Positions 8,557-17,253 are shown, numbered from the stretch's first letter. The stretch: 64,000 nucleotides of DNA from Pontibacter ummariensis (GCF_900188175.1 NZ_FZOQ01000022.1:1-64000); one strand, 5' to 3'. Translations and numbers: made by a program. The notes: generated by a model from the sequence alone, not told the origin.

Positions 8557-8578
8557 TCTGAGTAAAAACATAAGACTA

Positions 8579-9970
8579 GTGGCTTTAATAAAATCAATAT
8601 CAGGAATTCGTGGCACGATAGGCGGACGGGCTGGAGAAGGGCTCACGCCTGTAGACGTGGTGAAATTTGCCGCTGCTTACGGTACATGGGTGTTGCAGAA
8701 CACGAATAACAACACCATTGTTGTTGGCCGTGATGCCCGCCTTTCCGGCGAGATGGTGAACAAGTTAGTGTGCGCCACCTTGCAAGGACTGGGTATTAAT
8801 GTGATCGATGTAGGCCTGTCTACGACGCCTACTGTGGAGATGATGGTGCCAGCGAAGAAAGCGGGCGGAGGTATTATTCTAACTGCCAGCCATAACCCCA
8901 AGCAGTGGAATGCGCTGAAGCTGCTAAACAGCAAAGGCGAGTTTATCTCGGACGAAGAAGGTAAGCTGGTGCTGGAGCTGGCAGAGAAGGAGAGCTTTGA
9001 GTTTGCGCAGGTAACCCAGCTAGGGAAGTATAAGCAGAGCGAGAACGCCCTCAAAAAGCATATAAAGGCTATCCTGGAATTACCTTTAATAGACGTGGAG
9101 GCCATTAAAGCAAAGGACTTTAGTGTAGTAGTGGACGCTGTGAACTCTACAGGAGGTATAGCGGTGCCGATGCTACTGGAGGCACTAGGGGTGCGAAAGG
9201 TGGAGAAGCTGTTCTGCGAGCCAGACGGTAACTTTGCCCACAACCCGGAGCCGCTGCCAGAGAACCTGCGCGAAATCGCCAAGGTGATCGAGAAAGGCAA
9301 GTACGACCTGGGCATAGTAGTGGACCCGGACGTAGATCGCCTGGCCCTGGTAAACGAAGACGGCAGCATGTTTGGGGAGGAATATACGCTGGTTGCTGTG
9401 GCCGATTATGTGCTCAAGAACCAGAAAGGAAATACGGTTTCCAACCTATCATCTACCAGAGCCCTGCGCGATGTAACCGAGAAAGCTGGGGGCGAGTACT
9501 ATGCCGCTGCCGTAGGTGAAGTGAATGTGGTGAATATGATGAAAGCGCAGAACGCGATCATTGGTGGTGAGGGCAACGGAGGGATTATTTACCCTGAGCT
9601 GCACTATGGGCGCGATGCCTTGGTAGGTATCGCTTTGTTCCTGACGCATCTGGCTAAATCGGGTATGAGCATGACCCGCCTGCGTGCCAGCTATCCGAAC
9701 TATTACATCTCTAAAAACAAGATTGAGCTGACGCCAGAGGTAGACGTGGACAGCGTGCTGCAGCAGATGCAGGAGCGTTACGCCAAGCAGCCGATCAACA
9801 CGATAGATGGGGTGAAGATTGAGTTTGGGAAAGAGTGGGTACACCTGCGCAAGTCGAACACCGAGCCGATTATCCGCATCTATGCCGAGTCGGACAGCAA
9901 TGCGACGGCAGAGCACCTGGCCAACAAGATTATTGCCGACATAAAAGAGATCATATCTGTTAAAGCATAA
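8579..9970 (+). CDS. glmM: Phosphoglucosamine mutase
   Basis: 463 aa starting at GTG 8579, giving (M)ALIKSISGIRGTIGG, the conserved amino terminus of this family; an open frame further upstream lacks similarity. The phosphoserine loop TASHNP is at about 102-107 (Ser104 the phosphate carrier), the metal loop is DPDVDR, the sugar loop GGEGNGG and the phosphate-binding segment SNTEPIIRIYAE. It interconverts GlcN-6-P and GlcN-1-P on the way to UDP-GlcNAc. The four motifs fit alpha-D-phosphohexomutases generally, so phosphomannomutase activity is the main alternative, but the ISGIRG start favours GlmM. Confidence 0.9.
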   Translation: MALIKSISGIRGTIGGRAGEGLTPVDVVKFAAAYGTWVLQNTNNNTIVVGRDARLSGEMVNKLVCATLQGLGINVIDVGLSTTPTVEMMVPAKKAGGGIILTASHNPKQWNALKLLNSKGEFISDEEGKLVLELAEKESFEFAQVTQLGKYKQSENALKKHIKAILELPLIDVEAIKAKDFSVVVDAVNSTGGIAVPMLLEALGVRKVEKLFCEPDGNFAHNPEPLPENLREIAKVIEKGKYDLGIVVDPDVDRLALVNEDGSMFGEEYTLVAVADYVLKNQKGNTVSNLSSTRALRDVTEKAGGEYYAAAVGEVNVVNMMKAQNAIIGGEGNGGIIYPELHYGRDALVGIALFLTHLAKSGMSMTRLRASYPNYYISKNKIELTPEVDVDSVLQQMQERYAKQPINTIDGVKIEFGKEWVHLRKSNTEPIIRIYAESDSNATAEHLANKIIADIKEIISVKA

Positions 9971-10011
9971 GTATGTGTTGTTGTAGCTATACCAACATCC
10001 CATAGCCATTG

Positions 10012-10062
10012 AGTTGCGCCAGCGGACAGGAGAGATTCCATCCCTTGGCGCAACTTTTTTTT
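10012..10062 (+). terminator. Terminator after glmM
   Basis: AGTTGCGCCA pairs with TGGCGCAACT across a loop of about 24 bases that can itself pair (GGACAGGAG with CCATCC region), followed by eight T. It lies 40 bases past the glmM stop. Confidence 0.75.
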
Positions 10063-10112
10063 ATACTTTAAGAGTTGTTAACAAACAGAAGAAGAACAGT
10101 AAGTTTAAGAAT

Positions 10113-11255
10113 ATGCGCGTTTATTTAGATAATGCTGCCACCACACCGCTCGATAAGGAGGTTCTCGAGGCAATGACGCCGTACATGCTGGAGCACTTTG
10201 GCAACCCTTCGTCTATACACTCACATGGGCGAGAGGTAAGGTCTGCCATCGAGAAAGCACGCAGAACAGTAGCTACGCTGCTGAACACTTCCCCGGCAGA
10301 GATCTTCTTTACTTCTGGTGGTACGGAGGCTGACAACACAGCCATCATCAGCACCGTGCGTTCCTTAGGGATCAGGCATGCCGTTTCCACCAGGTTAGAG
10401 CACCATGCGGTATTACATACCATGGAGCTACTGGAAAAGCAGGAGGGGGTACAGGTGACTTATTTACGGCACGATGAAAAAGGTAACCTGGACCTGGAGC
10501 ACCTGGAAGAACTGCTGAGCAGCCAGCCGCAGACCTTGGTATCCGTCATGCATGCCAACAATGAGGTAGGAAACCTGAATGACATAGAGGCGATCGGCCA
10601 GCTCTGTAAGAAGTATAATGCCGTTTTCCATTCCGATACCGTGCAGACGATGGGGCACTACAAGCACGACCTGCAGCAGCTTGGTGCTAACTTTATCGTT
10701 GGCTCAGCGCACAAGTTCCATGGGCCGAAGGGCGTTGGCTTCCTGTACAGTGATGCCGGCATTAAGATTCAGCCCCTGATACAGGGCGGCGCCCAGGAGC
10801 GCAACATGCGTGGGGGCACCGAGAACGTGTACGGTATTATCGGGCTGGCCAAGGCGTTGGAGATTGCTTACCGCGACATGGAGGAGCATACCCAGTATAT
10901 ACAGGGGCTGAAAGACAGAATGATCCACAAGTTAAAGGAACAGCTGGAGGACGTGTGCTTTAATGGCCTGTCGGAGTTTGGTGACAAAAGCCTGTACACG
11001 GTGCTAAGCGTCAGTTTACCGGCTTCTGATATCAACGAGATGCTACTGTTTAACCTGGATATCAATAAAATCTCTGTCTCTGGAGGTAGTGCCTGTAGCA
11101 GTGGGGCCAATGTAGGGTCGCATGTACTGCAGGCTTTAAACATAGATCCGAGCCGCGGCAATGTGCGCTTCTCCTTCAGTAAGTATAATACCCCTGAAGA
11201 GGTAGACTACGCGGCTGAAACGCTTGCCAAGATGTATAAGAAGCAGCCAGCGTAA
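10113..11255 (+). CDS. Cysteine desulfurase (NifS/IscS class)
   Basis: 380 aa from ATG 10113, which gives MRVYLDNAATTPLD, the family's usual amino terminus; the frame upstream is not conserved in character. The PLP lysine lies in GSAHKFHGPKG (Lys201) and the persulfide cysteine in SGGSACSSG (Cys328). It removes sulfur from cysteine for Fe-S cluster, thiolation or cofactor synthesis. No isc/suf scaffold gene is adjacent, so the acceptor cannot be inferred. It sits between two terminators and is probably transcribed alone. Confidence 0.92.
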   Translation: MRVYLDNAATTPLDKEVLEAMTPYMLEHFGNPSSIHSHGREVRSAIEKARRTVATLLNTSPAEIFFTSGGTEADNTAIISTVRSLGIRHAVSTRLEHHAVLHTMELLEKQEGVQVTYLRHDEKGNLDLEHLEELLSSQPQTLVSVMHANNEVGNLNDIEAIGQLCKKYNAVFHSDTVQTMGHYKHDLQQLGANFIVGSAHKFHGPKGVGFLYSDAGIKIQPLIQGGAQERNMRGGTENVYGIIGLAKALEIAYRDMEEHTQYIQGLKDRMIHKLKEQLEDVCFNGLSEFGDKSLYTVLSVSLPASDINEMLLFNLDINKISVSGGSACSSGANVGSHVLQALNIDPSRGNVRFSFSKYNTPEEVDYAAETLAKMYKKQPA

Positions 11256-11280
11256 GTATAGACGAAAAGCGCTAGTATAA

Positions 11281-11314
11281 AAAGGCTCCGGCAGTACGTC
11301 GGGGCCTTTCTTTG
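11281..11314 (+). terminator. Terminator after the cysteine desulfurase
   Basis: Hairpin AAAGGCTCCGG / TCGGGGCCTTT with one or two wobble pairs, followed by CTTTGTT, starting 26 bases past the stop codon. Confidence 0.65.
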
Positions 11315-11344
11315 TTCAAAATTAACTTTTAGCCAATATAAATC

Positions 11345-11926
11345 ATGAAAAGTATCGCGGTGTTCTGCGGAGCCAACGCAGGTAAAGACTCAGCCTATCA
11401 GGAGGCAGCCACTAGGTTAGGGCTGCTGATGGGGCAGCAAAAGATCAGATTAGTTTTCGGTGGTGGCAAGGTAGGGCTGATGGGGGCCATAGCCGATGCC
11501 GTGTTAGAGGCAGGGGGCGAGGCCATGGGAGTGATCCCGCAGAGCCTGGTAGACCGGGAGGTGGCGCACACTGGACTGACAGAGCTACATGTGGTAAAAA
11601 CCATGCATGAGCGCAAAGCCCTGATCGCGGCCAATTCCGATGCCTTTATTGCCATGCCAGGGGGCTTTGGCACTTTGGATGAGGTAAACGAAATCATTAC
11701 CTGGAATCAGCTGGGGATCATCAAAAAGCCTGTTGCTTTCTACAATGTGAACGGCTACTTCGATAAGTTCATGGAGTTTATTTCCCACAGCGTGCAGGAG
11801 GGCTTTATCAAACCTGAGTACGTGGAAGGACTGGTAGTGGAGGCCGATGCAGCGGTACTGCTGCAGAAGCTAACAACGTATGCGGAGGCGGCTTCGGAGG
11901 ATTGGGTAGATTCGGAGCGGATATAA
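11345..11926 (+). CDS. LOG-family nucleoside 5'-monophosphate phosphoribohydrolase
   Basis: 193 aa, the usual LOG length. It contains a glycine-rich segment GGGKVGLMG (39-47) and the diagnostic PGGFGTLDE (105-113) with the catalytic-site Arg/Glu region. LOG proteins release the base from cytokinin riboside monophosphates or, in many bacteria, from AMP/GMP-like nucleotides; the physiological substrate is not visible. It stands alone between a terminator and a small exported protein 13 bases downstream that may be co-transcribed. Confidence 0.88.
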   Translation: MKSIAVFCGANAGKDSAYQEAATRLGLLMGQQKIRLVFGGGKVGLMGAIADAVLEAGGEAMGVIPQSLVDREVAHTGLTELHVVKTMHERKALIAANSDAFIAMPGGFGTLDEVNEIITWNQLGIIKKPVAFYNVNGYFDKFMEFISHSVQEGFIKPEYVEGLVVEADAAVLLQKLTTYAEAASEDWVDSERI

Positions 11927-11939
11927 TAGCCAACAGCGC

Positions 11940-12443
11940 ATGACACCATCAAAAGGTATGAGAGTGGCCTTAAAGCTAAAGCTGCTCTTGCTCGTAGTGC
12001 TACTGGGTTTCTCCACAGCGCAGGCACAGGATGTCTTTTCCGTAGGCCCGGCTATACACTTTAATTTCGGAGAGAAAAAGCCGAAAGTGAGTTGGGGAGT
12101 AGAGGCCGCCGTATGGTGGTTCGAGGACCAGTTTCCGATTAGCGGCAACCTGGGTTTCGATCGCCGAAGAGGGAGCACCGTTTTATATATGCAGGCCCAG
12201 ACAGGGGTAGGTGTGGCAGGTATATCAGCAGGCCCTTACCTGGAGCTTCGGAAAGAAGATTCCCCTGTGCTGGGGCTTCAGACGGACTACTGGCTAAACT
12301 ACTATGCTGGCCTGAACTACAGGGTAAGGTACAGCGGAGAGGGCAACCAGAAAGCACTCGGCTTTTATCTTAAAGCACCCCTTTCTGTGGGGGGCGATGT
12401 GGAAGACGAAGATGAGGATGACTGGGACTGGGATTGGGACTAG
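11940..12443 (+). CDS. Small exported beta-rich protein with DWDWDWD tail
   Basis: 167 aa (ATG 11940; an equally good ATG lies at 11958). A signal peptide ends near AQAQ, followed by short alternating hydrophobic strands with aromatic ends (VSWGVEAAVWWF, YLELRKED, YAGLNYRVRY), suggestive of a small outer-membrane barrel. The carboxy terminus is a striking acidic/tryptophan tail, EDEDEDDWDWDWD, encoded by near-tandem GACTGG hexamers. No family is recognised. Thirteen bases separate it from the LOG gene. Confidence 0.7.
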   Translation: MTPSKGMRVALKLKLLLLVVLLGFSTAQAQDVFSVGPAIHFNFGEKKPKVSWGVEAAVWWFEDQFPISGNLGFDRRRGSTVLYMQAQTGVGVAGISAGPYLELRKEDSPVLGLQTDYWLNYYAGLNYRVRYSGEGNQKALGFYLKAPLSVGGDVEDEDEDDWDWDWD

Positions 12444-12445
12444 TA

Positions 12446-12485
12446 AGTAAAAGGGCCGTTGCAGGTTTGCAGCGGCCCTTTTACT
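12446..12485. terminator. Bidirectional terminator
   Basis: AGTAAAAGGGCCG and CGGCCCTTTTACT form a long stem with A and T runs on both sides, placed between the ends of the convergent small exported gene and hemH. Confidence 0.85.
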
Positions 12486-12529
12486 TGTTTGAGATTTGGT
12501 TAACCCCCTACTATTATTCCGAAAGCGGT

Positions 12530-13558
12530 CTAATGCTGCAGTACCAGGTTCTTTACTGCCTCCACCCACATTGGGGAAGAGTTAAGGCTCTCTACCAATT
12601 GCCACTTCTCGCCGCCGGCATGCTCAAACATTTCCTTAAATTCCTCGCCTACCTCTACAGTGGTTTCCAGGCAGTCGGCTACGAAAGCAGGGCTGAAGGC
12701 CAGTACCTTTTTGATGCCCTTGGCGGGCATGGTCTTCAAAACCTCATCTGTATACGGCTGTAGCCACGGGTCTTTTCCCAGCCTGGATTGAAAGGCAACC
12801 GTGTACTGGTCATCAGCCAAATTAAGTGCCTTTGCCAGTTGGCGTGATGTCTCGAAGCAGGAAGCCCGGTAGCAGTACTGGTTGCGTTTGTTATAGGTGT
12901 TGCAGCACGCACCCAGCTTACAGTAGCCATGGTCACTGCCCTTCAGGATCTGGCGCTCCGGCACACCATGGTAACTGAATACCACATGGTCGTAGTTGTC
13001 CTGCTCCATATACTGCCGGCCCAGTTCCGCAAAAGCACTGATAAAGCCAGGATCATTGCAGTAGGAGGAGATAAAGTTAATGCTCGGGATGATCCACCAA
13101 TCCTTCACAATTTCCATAATCTTGTCCTGTACAGAACCCGTGGTGGCCGAAGCATACTGCGGAAACAGTGGCAAAACGATGATGCGTCTTACGCTCTTGT
13201 CGCGTAGCTCGTCCAGGGCACTCTTGATACTGGGCTTCTGATAGCGCATGCCAAAGGCAACGTGGTAGTCGTCGCCCAAGCTGGCCTGCAGTTTCTGCTG
13301 CAGATCAAGCCCATGGTAGAGTAAGGGAGATCCCCGGTCGGTCCAAAGCTGCTGATAAACTTTGGCAGACTTAGGAGCCCTGAAAGGCGCAATAACACCG
13401 TTTACCAGGGCATAGCGGCCTAAAGGGTTTATATCTATCACGCGCTTGTCTAACAGGAACTCGCGCAGGTATTTTCTGACATCAGGTGTGTTCGGCGTAT
13501 CTGGTGTGCCAAGGTTCACCAGCAGTACTCCTATTTTGCCTGTCGTTTTCTTACTCAT
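12530..13558 (-). CDS. hemH: Ferrochelatase
   Basis: 342 aa. Starts with a GVLLVNLGTPDTP segment typical of the family; catalytic His197 lies in FSYHGVPERQ and Glu298 in DCLETTVEV. It inserts ferrous iron into protoporphyrin IX, the last step of protohaem synthesis. Between them is a cysteine-rich stretch (Cys213, 218, 219, 229, 234) that could ligate a [2Fe-2S] cluster, as known for some bacterial ferrochelatases. No other haem gene is adjacent. A TATCTTTG box lies 23 bases upstream. Confidence 0.95.
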   Translation of the reverse strand: MSKKTTGKIGVLLVNLGTPDTPNTPDVRKYLREFLLDKRVIDINPLGRYALVNGVIAPFRAPKSAKVYQQLWTDRGSPLLYHGLDLQQKLQASLGDDYHVAFGMRYQKPSIKSALDELRDKSVRRIIVLPLFPQYASATTGSVQDKIMEIVKDWWIIPSINFISSYCNDPGFISAFAELGRQYMEQDNYDHVVFSYHGVPERQILKGSDHGYCKLGACCNTYNKRNQYCYRASCFETSRQLAKALNLADDQYTVAFQSRLGKDPWLQPYTDEVLKTMPAKGIKKVLAFSPAFVADCLETTVEVGEEFKEMFEHAGGEKWQLVESLNSSPMWVEAVKNLVLQH

Positions 13559-13580
13559 TTAAATCAGTGCTTTTCAAGTA

Positions 13581-13588
13581 CAAAGATA
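13581..13588 (-). promoter_or_regulatory. -7 promoter box for hemH
   Basis: Minus strand TATCTTTG, an exact TAnnTTTG match, 22 bases before the hemH start codon. No strong -33 partner. Confidence 0.5.
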
Positions 13589-13651
13589 CGAAGTATAAGT
13601 CGTTTGTTATTGATAGATAATATCTATGATTAATAGAAGAGGCGCAGTCAT

Positions 13652-13727
13652 CTGTCTCCGCTCGCCCGGCACCTCTTGTGCACATCCGGAAACACGAACA
13701 GCCCGGCCTTGGTTTAGGTGGAGACAG
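13652..13727. other. Extended inverted repeat, possible structured RNA
   Basis: CTGTCTCC (13652-13659) plus CACCT (13670-13674) can pair with AGGTGGAGACAG (13716-13727), leaving a ten-base bulge on one side. The interior is GC-rich compared with the flanks and has further CCGG/CCCGG pairing options. It lies in the spacer between divergent hemH and era. No known RNA family is recognised. Confidence 0.3.
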
Positions 13728-13824
13728 TGAAGCACCAACCGTACGAACGGCTGTTTGTTCAGGCTTTTGCTATCGTTCTGGTAATCAATTATTCACTTCT
13801 GGCTGAATCTCCGTAAAAAAGAAG

Positions 13825-13832
13825 TACTTTTG
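13825..13832 (+). promoter_or_regulatory. -7 promoter box for era
   Basis: TACTTTTG matches TAnnTTTG, 20 bases before the era ATG, so the transcript leader would be about 14 bases. Confidence 0.55.
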
Positions 13833-13852
13833 CATCCTTAAATTTTTAGCTT

Positions 13853-14743
13853 ATGTCTGAAACACCGCATAAAGCTGGTTTTGTGAGTATTGTGGGTAAA
13901 CCCAATGTCGGAAAGTCAACGCTGATGAACGCGCTGGTGGGGGAAAAGCTTTCCATCATTACGTCTAAAGCACAAACAACCCGGCACCGGATCATGGGTA
14001 TCCTGAACGGAGATGACTTTCAGATCGTCTATTCCGATACGCCCGGCATCATTAAACCGCAGTATGCCCTGCACGAATCGATGATGGGCTTTGTGCGCAC
14101 CTCCCTGGAGGACGCCGACGTGATCCTGTTTGTGACGGACATCTATGAGAAGCACGACGAGGAGGACGTGCTTAAGCGACTCCAGTATGCACAGGTACCT
14201 GTGTTGCTGCTTATTAACAAAATAGACCAGTCTACAGACGAGGAGGTGAATGAGAAAGTAGCCTACTGGCAGGAGAAGATGAACCCGACGGAGATACTGC
14301 CTATCTCGGCGCTGCATGGCTTTGGCCTGGAGCACTTGTTCTCACGTCTGCTGCATTACCTGCCACAGCACCCGGCTTATTTCCCGAAAGATGAACTGAC
14401 AGACAAGCCGGAGCGTTTCTTTGTGTCCGAGATGATCCGGGAAAAGATCTTTCTCAACTACAAAAAGGAAATTCCCTACAGCTGCGAAGTGGTCGTAGAG
14501 GAGTTTAAGGAAGAGGAAGACATCATCCGCATCCGAGCCGAGATCAGTGTGGAGCGACGTAGCCAGAAAGGCATTGTGATCGGAAACAAAGGCGAGGCCC
14601 TGAAGAAAGTAGGCACGCAGGCCCGTCTGGACATGGAAGAGTTCTTCCAGAAGAAAATATTTCTTGATTTATACGTGCGCGTGAACGAGAACTGGCGAAC
14701 CGACCAGAAGCTGCTCCGCCGCTTTGGCTATAGCCAGGAATAG
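13853..14743 (+). CDS. era: GTPase Era
   Basis: 296 aa, normal length. G1 GKPNVGKST (15-23), switch region with TTRHRIMGI, G3 DTPG, G4 NKID, then a carboxy-terminal KH domain with VIGNKGEALKKVGTQARLDMEEFF. Era binds the 3' end of 16S rRNA in late 30S assembly. It is followed 61 bases later by der in the same direction, a pairing common in Bacteroidota. Confidence 0.97.
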   Translation: MSETPHKAGFVSIVGKPNVGKSTLMNALVGEKLSIITSKAQTTRHRIMGILNGDDFQIVYSDTPGIIKPQYALHESMMGFVRTSLEDADVILFVTDIYEKHDEEDVLKRLQYAQVPVLLLINKIDQSTDEEVNEKVAYWQEKMNPTEILPISALHGFGLEHLFSRLLHYLPQHPAYFPKDELTDKPERFFVSEMIREKIFLNYKKEIPYSCEVVVEEFKEEEDIIRIRAEISVERRSQKGIVIGNKGEALKKVGTQARLDMEEFFQKKIFLDLYVRVNENWRTDQKLLRRFGYSQE

Positions 14744-14804
14744 CGCACACTAAAGCTTCGGGGCACGGTGCTCCGGGGGTACTTTAACCATTTTATTTTT
14801 AACG

Positions 14805-16118
14805 ATGTCATCAAACATCATTGCGATTGTCGGTCGCCCCAACGTAGGGAAATCTACACTTTTTAACCGCCTCATTGGCCAGCGCAAAGCTATCATGGAC
14901 AACGTGAGCGGCGTTACCCGCGACAGAAGCTACGGACACGGCGACTGGACAGGCAAGTATTATACTGTAATTGATACGGGAGGCTACGTACACGGCTCCG
15001 ACGATATCTTTGAAGAAGAGATCAATAAGCAGGTGAACCTGGCCATTCAGGAAGCTGACGTGATCCTGTTTATGGTGGATGTGGAGGCAGGGGTAACCGC
15101 ACTCGACGAAGAATTTGCCAACGTGCTGCGCCGCACCGATAAGCCTATTTATGTAGTTGCCAACAAAGCCGATACCAATGCCCGTGGTTACCAAATGGGC
15201 GAATTTTATGCCTTGGGCATAGGGGAGGAAATTTTCCCGATCTCATCGCAGAACGGTTCCGGAACGGGCGAGTTGCTGGACGAAGTAGTAAAGCACTTCA
15301 AAGACGAGGGCGTGGAGGACCCGGATGCGGGTATTCCTAAAATAGCTGTGCTAGGACGTCCTAATGCCGGCAAGTCCTCTTTTGTGAACCTGCTGCTGGG
15401 CGAGGAGCGCAACATCGTAACGGATCAGGCAGGTACTACCCGTGATGCCATCCACTCGCGCTACAATGCCTATGGCAAAGAGTTTATCATTGTGGATACC
15501 GCCGGTTTGCGCCGTAAGAGCAAAGTAAGCGAGGATATCGAGTTTTACTCGGTGATGCGCGCGATACGTGCTTTGGAAGAAGCGGATGTATGTATCGTGA
15601 TGCTGGATGCGACGCGTGGCATTGAGGCGCAGGACGTAAATATTATTGCCCTGGCTGAGAAGAACCGTAAAGGCATCGTGATCCTGGTGAACAAGTGGGA
15701 CCTGGTAGAGAAGGAAACGAATACAACCAAAGAGTTTGAGGAGGAGATCCTGGAGCGGATAGCTCCGATTAAGTATGTGCCGGTTGTCTTCACCTCAGTG
15801 CTAACGAAACAGCGTATCCATAAGGCCGTGGAGAAGGCCATGGAGGTGTATGATAACAAAACGCGCAAGATTCCTACCTCCAAGCTGAACGACCTGATCC
15901 TGCCGGAAATTGAGCGTTATCCGCCGCCAGCCATCAAAGGGAAGTTTGTGAAAATAAAGTACATTACGCAGTTACCGACGCATAACCCAACGTTTGCCTT
16001 TTTCTGTAACCTGCCACAGTACATAAAGGAGCCATACATGCGTTACCTGGAGAACAGCATGCGCAAGCACTTTGACTTCGAGGGGGTGCCGATCAAGCTT
16101 ATTTTCAGGAAGAAGTAA
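14805..16118 (+). CDS. der: GTPase Der (EngA)
   Basis: 437 aa. Two tandem G domains: GRPNVGKST (10-18) with DTGG, and GRPNAGKSS (about 183-191) with DTAG and NKWD, followed by the KH-like domain with the terminal FDFEGVPIKLIFRKK. Der acts in 50S ribosome assembly. It is probably co-transcribed with era and is closed by a strong terminator. Confidence 0.97.
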   Translation: MSSNIIAIVGRPNVGKSTLFNRLIGQRKAIMDNVSGVTRDRSYGHGDWTGKYYTVIDTGGYVHGSDDIFEEEINKQVNLAIQEADVILFMVDVEAGVTALDEEFANVLRRTDKPIYVVANKADTNARGYQMGEFYALGIGEEIFPISSQNGSGTGELLDEVVKHFKDEGVEDPDAGIPKIAVLGRPNAGKSSFVNLLLGEERNIVTDQAGTTRDAIHSRYNAYGKEFIIVDTAGLRRKSKVSEDIEFYSVMRAIRALEEADVCIVMLDATRGIEAQDVNIIALAEKNRKGIVILVNKWDLVEKETNTTKEFEEEILERIAPIKYVPVVFTSVLTKQRIHKAVEKAMEVYDNKTRKIPTSKLNDLILPEIERYPPPAIKGKFVKIKYITQLPTHNPTFAFFCNLPQYIKEPYMRYLENSMRKHFDFEGVPIKLIFRKK

Positions 16119-16157
16119 AGCGGAGTATTTCTTCGCATTCATTCAAGTTAGACACAT

Positions 16158-16198
16158 AGAAGGGCCGGGTGCTTCATGCACCCGGCCCTTCTATATTT
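16158..16198 (+). terminator. Intrinsic terminator after der
   Basis: Perfect stem AGAAGGGCCGGGTGC / GCACCCGGCCCTTCT with a five-base loop, then TATATTTTT, about 40 bases past der. Confidence 0.9.
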
Positions 16199-16305
16199 TT
16201 ACTGAACTATATTCTACTCGTGTCGTACTTGTTGGCAAGTCACAGTTAAAACACGTATAAAAAGTGAGCGCATTGCCGGTTGGCAGTATTGGAAAGAGAA
16301 ACATT

Positions 16306-16497
16306 ATGAGAGGAATAGTTTATGTCTTTGTGCTGGCAGGTCTGTTTTGTCTCGCATCCTGTGATAGGCCTGGAGAAGAAAGAGCCGAAGAACTGGATGA
16401 GAGGGCAGAAGAGCTAACGGATGAGGCGGAGGAAAGAACTGACAAGATGGATGAGCTGGAGGACGAGATAGATACGACTGCTGTCATCGTAGAGTAG
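16306..16497 (+). CDS. Tiny acidic lipoprotein 1
   Basis: 63 aa from ATG 16306; a frame upstream to 16264 would destroy the signal peptide. MRGIVYVFVLAGLFCLASC is a lipoprotein signal with Cys19. The 45-residue mature part is almost entirely Glu/Asp/Arg/Ala, with repeats RAEELDERAEEL and EAEERTDKMDELEDE that fit a coiled coil. First of three similar genes in a row; the role is unknown. Confidence 0.75.
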   Translation: MRGIVYVFVLAGLFCLASCDRPGEERAEELDERAEELTDEAEERTDKMDELEDEIDTTAVIVE

Positions 16498-16637
16498 GTA
16501 CGGCTTAATTTATACGTATAGCGCCTAATCATTTCATAAAGACGAGGTCTGCCTAAAATAACTTGTAGCTGCTATCCTTAGGCTCTTTAAAAGCCGTTTA
16601 ACTCAATTTCGTTAGTGTAACCATAAACCCTATACTT

Positions 16638-16847
16638 ATGAAAAAGTCAATTTTTATGATGATTGCATTAGGTCTGTTCTCCTTTGCCTCCTGTGACACG
16701 CCAGCTTCTGAAGCGGAGGACGTAGCCGAGGAAGTGGAGGATGTAACTGAAGCGAATGAAGCGGAGGCTGTTGTAGAGGAAAGCGAAGAACTATCGGAAG
16801 AAGTGAAGGAATATAACGAAGAGGTTGCAGAAGAGGTAGAGGAATAA
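16638..16847 (+). CDS. Tiny acidic lipoprotein 2
   Basis: 69 aa. Signal MKKSIFMMIALGLFSFASC with Cys at 19, as in its neighbours. The mature part is an extreme Glu/Val/Ala repeat (EDVAEEVEDVTEANEAEAVV, SEELSEEVKEYNEEVAEEV), likely helical and strongly negative. Its separate spacer (140 bases) suggests its own promoter. Unknown function; a periplasmic-facing lipid-anchored helix is inferred. Confidence 0.75.
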   Translation: MKKSIFMMIALGLFSFASCDTPASEAEDVAEEVEDVTEANEAEAVVEESEELSEEVKEYNEEVAEEVEE

Positions 16848-16977
16848 CAAACCAGCGACTGCAGGTTTAGTTTGTGTGGGCTTCAGGAGGGGTGAAGGAA
16901 CTTAACTTTTGTCTGTTTAAGCCGTGCTGATGTGGTAAACTGCTGGCCAGTAGTGAAATAAATTGCTCTTGGTAGCT

Positions 16978-16991
16978 AACTAAGCTTAGTT
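16978..16991. promoter_or_regulatory. Perfect 14-bp palindrome
   Basis: AACTAAGCTTAGTT, an exact palindrome in the spacer before the third tiny lipoprotein. A possible operator; it could be chance in AT-rich DNA. Confidence 0.25.
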
Positions 16992-17078
16992 GTTATCGTT
17001 TATCTATTGTGCATCTGAAGGCGAGGAAAGACAGCCTCCTGACAGATCGGACGAAAACATAATTTAACTGTATGAGCT

Positions 17079-17231
17079 ATGAAAAAGACACTTTATATGC
17101 TGATGGCAGTGGGAGCATTAAACTTTGCCTCCTGTGCCTCAACCAACGATGATATTGAGGAGAGTACAGAAGAAATAGAAGATGAAGCCGAAGAGATCGG
17201 GGAGGAAATAGAGGAAGAGGTAGATCGCTAA
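17079..17231 (+). CDS. Tiny acidic lipoprotein 3
   Basis: 50 aa, below usual gene-calling cut-offs. ATG at 17079, TAA at 17229. The signal MKKTLYMLMAVGALNFASC again places Cys at 19; the mature 32 residues are nearly all Glu/Asp/Ile (EESTEEIEDEAEEIGEEIEE). Same design as the two genes before it, which argues that it is a real gene. A terminator follows at once. Confidence 0.7.
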   Translation: MKKTLYMLMAVGALNFASCASTNDDIEESTEEIEDEAEEIGEEIEEEVDR

Positions 17232-17253
17232 TACTTGAGAACGCCTCTAAAGT

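Noticed and set aside
8285..8578. Upstream extension of glmM overlapping mazG
   Set aside because: The extra 98 residues overlap the mazG start and lack family similarity; GTG 8579 gives the exact GlmM amino terminus.
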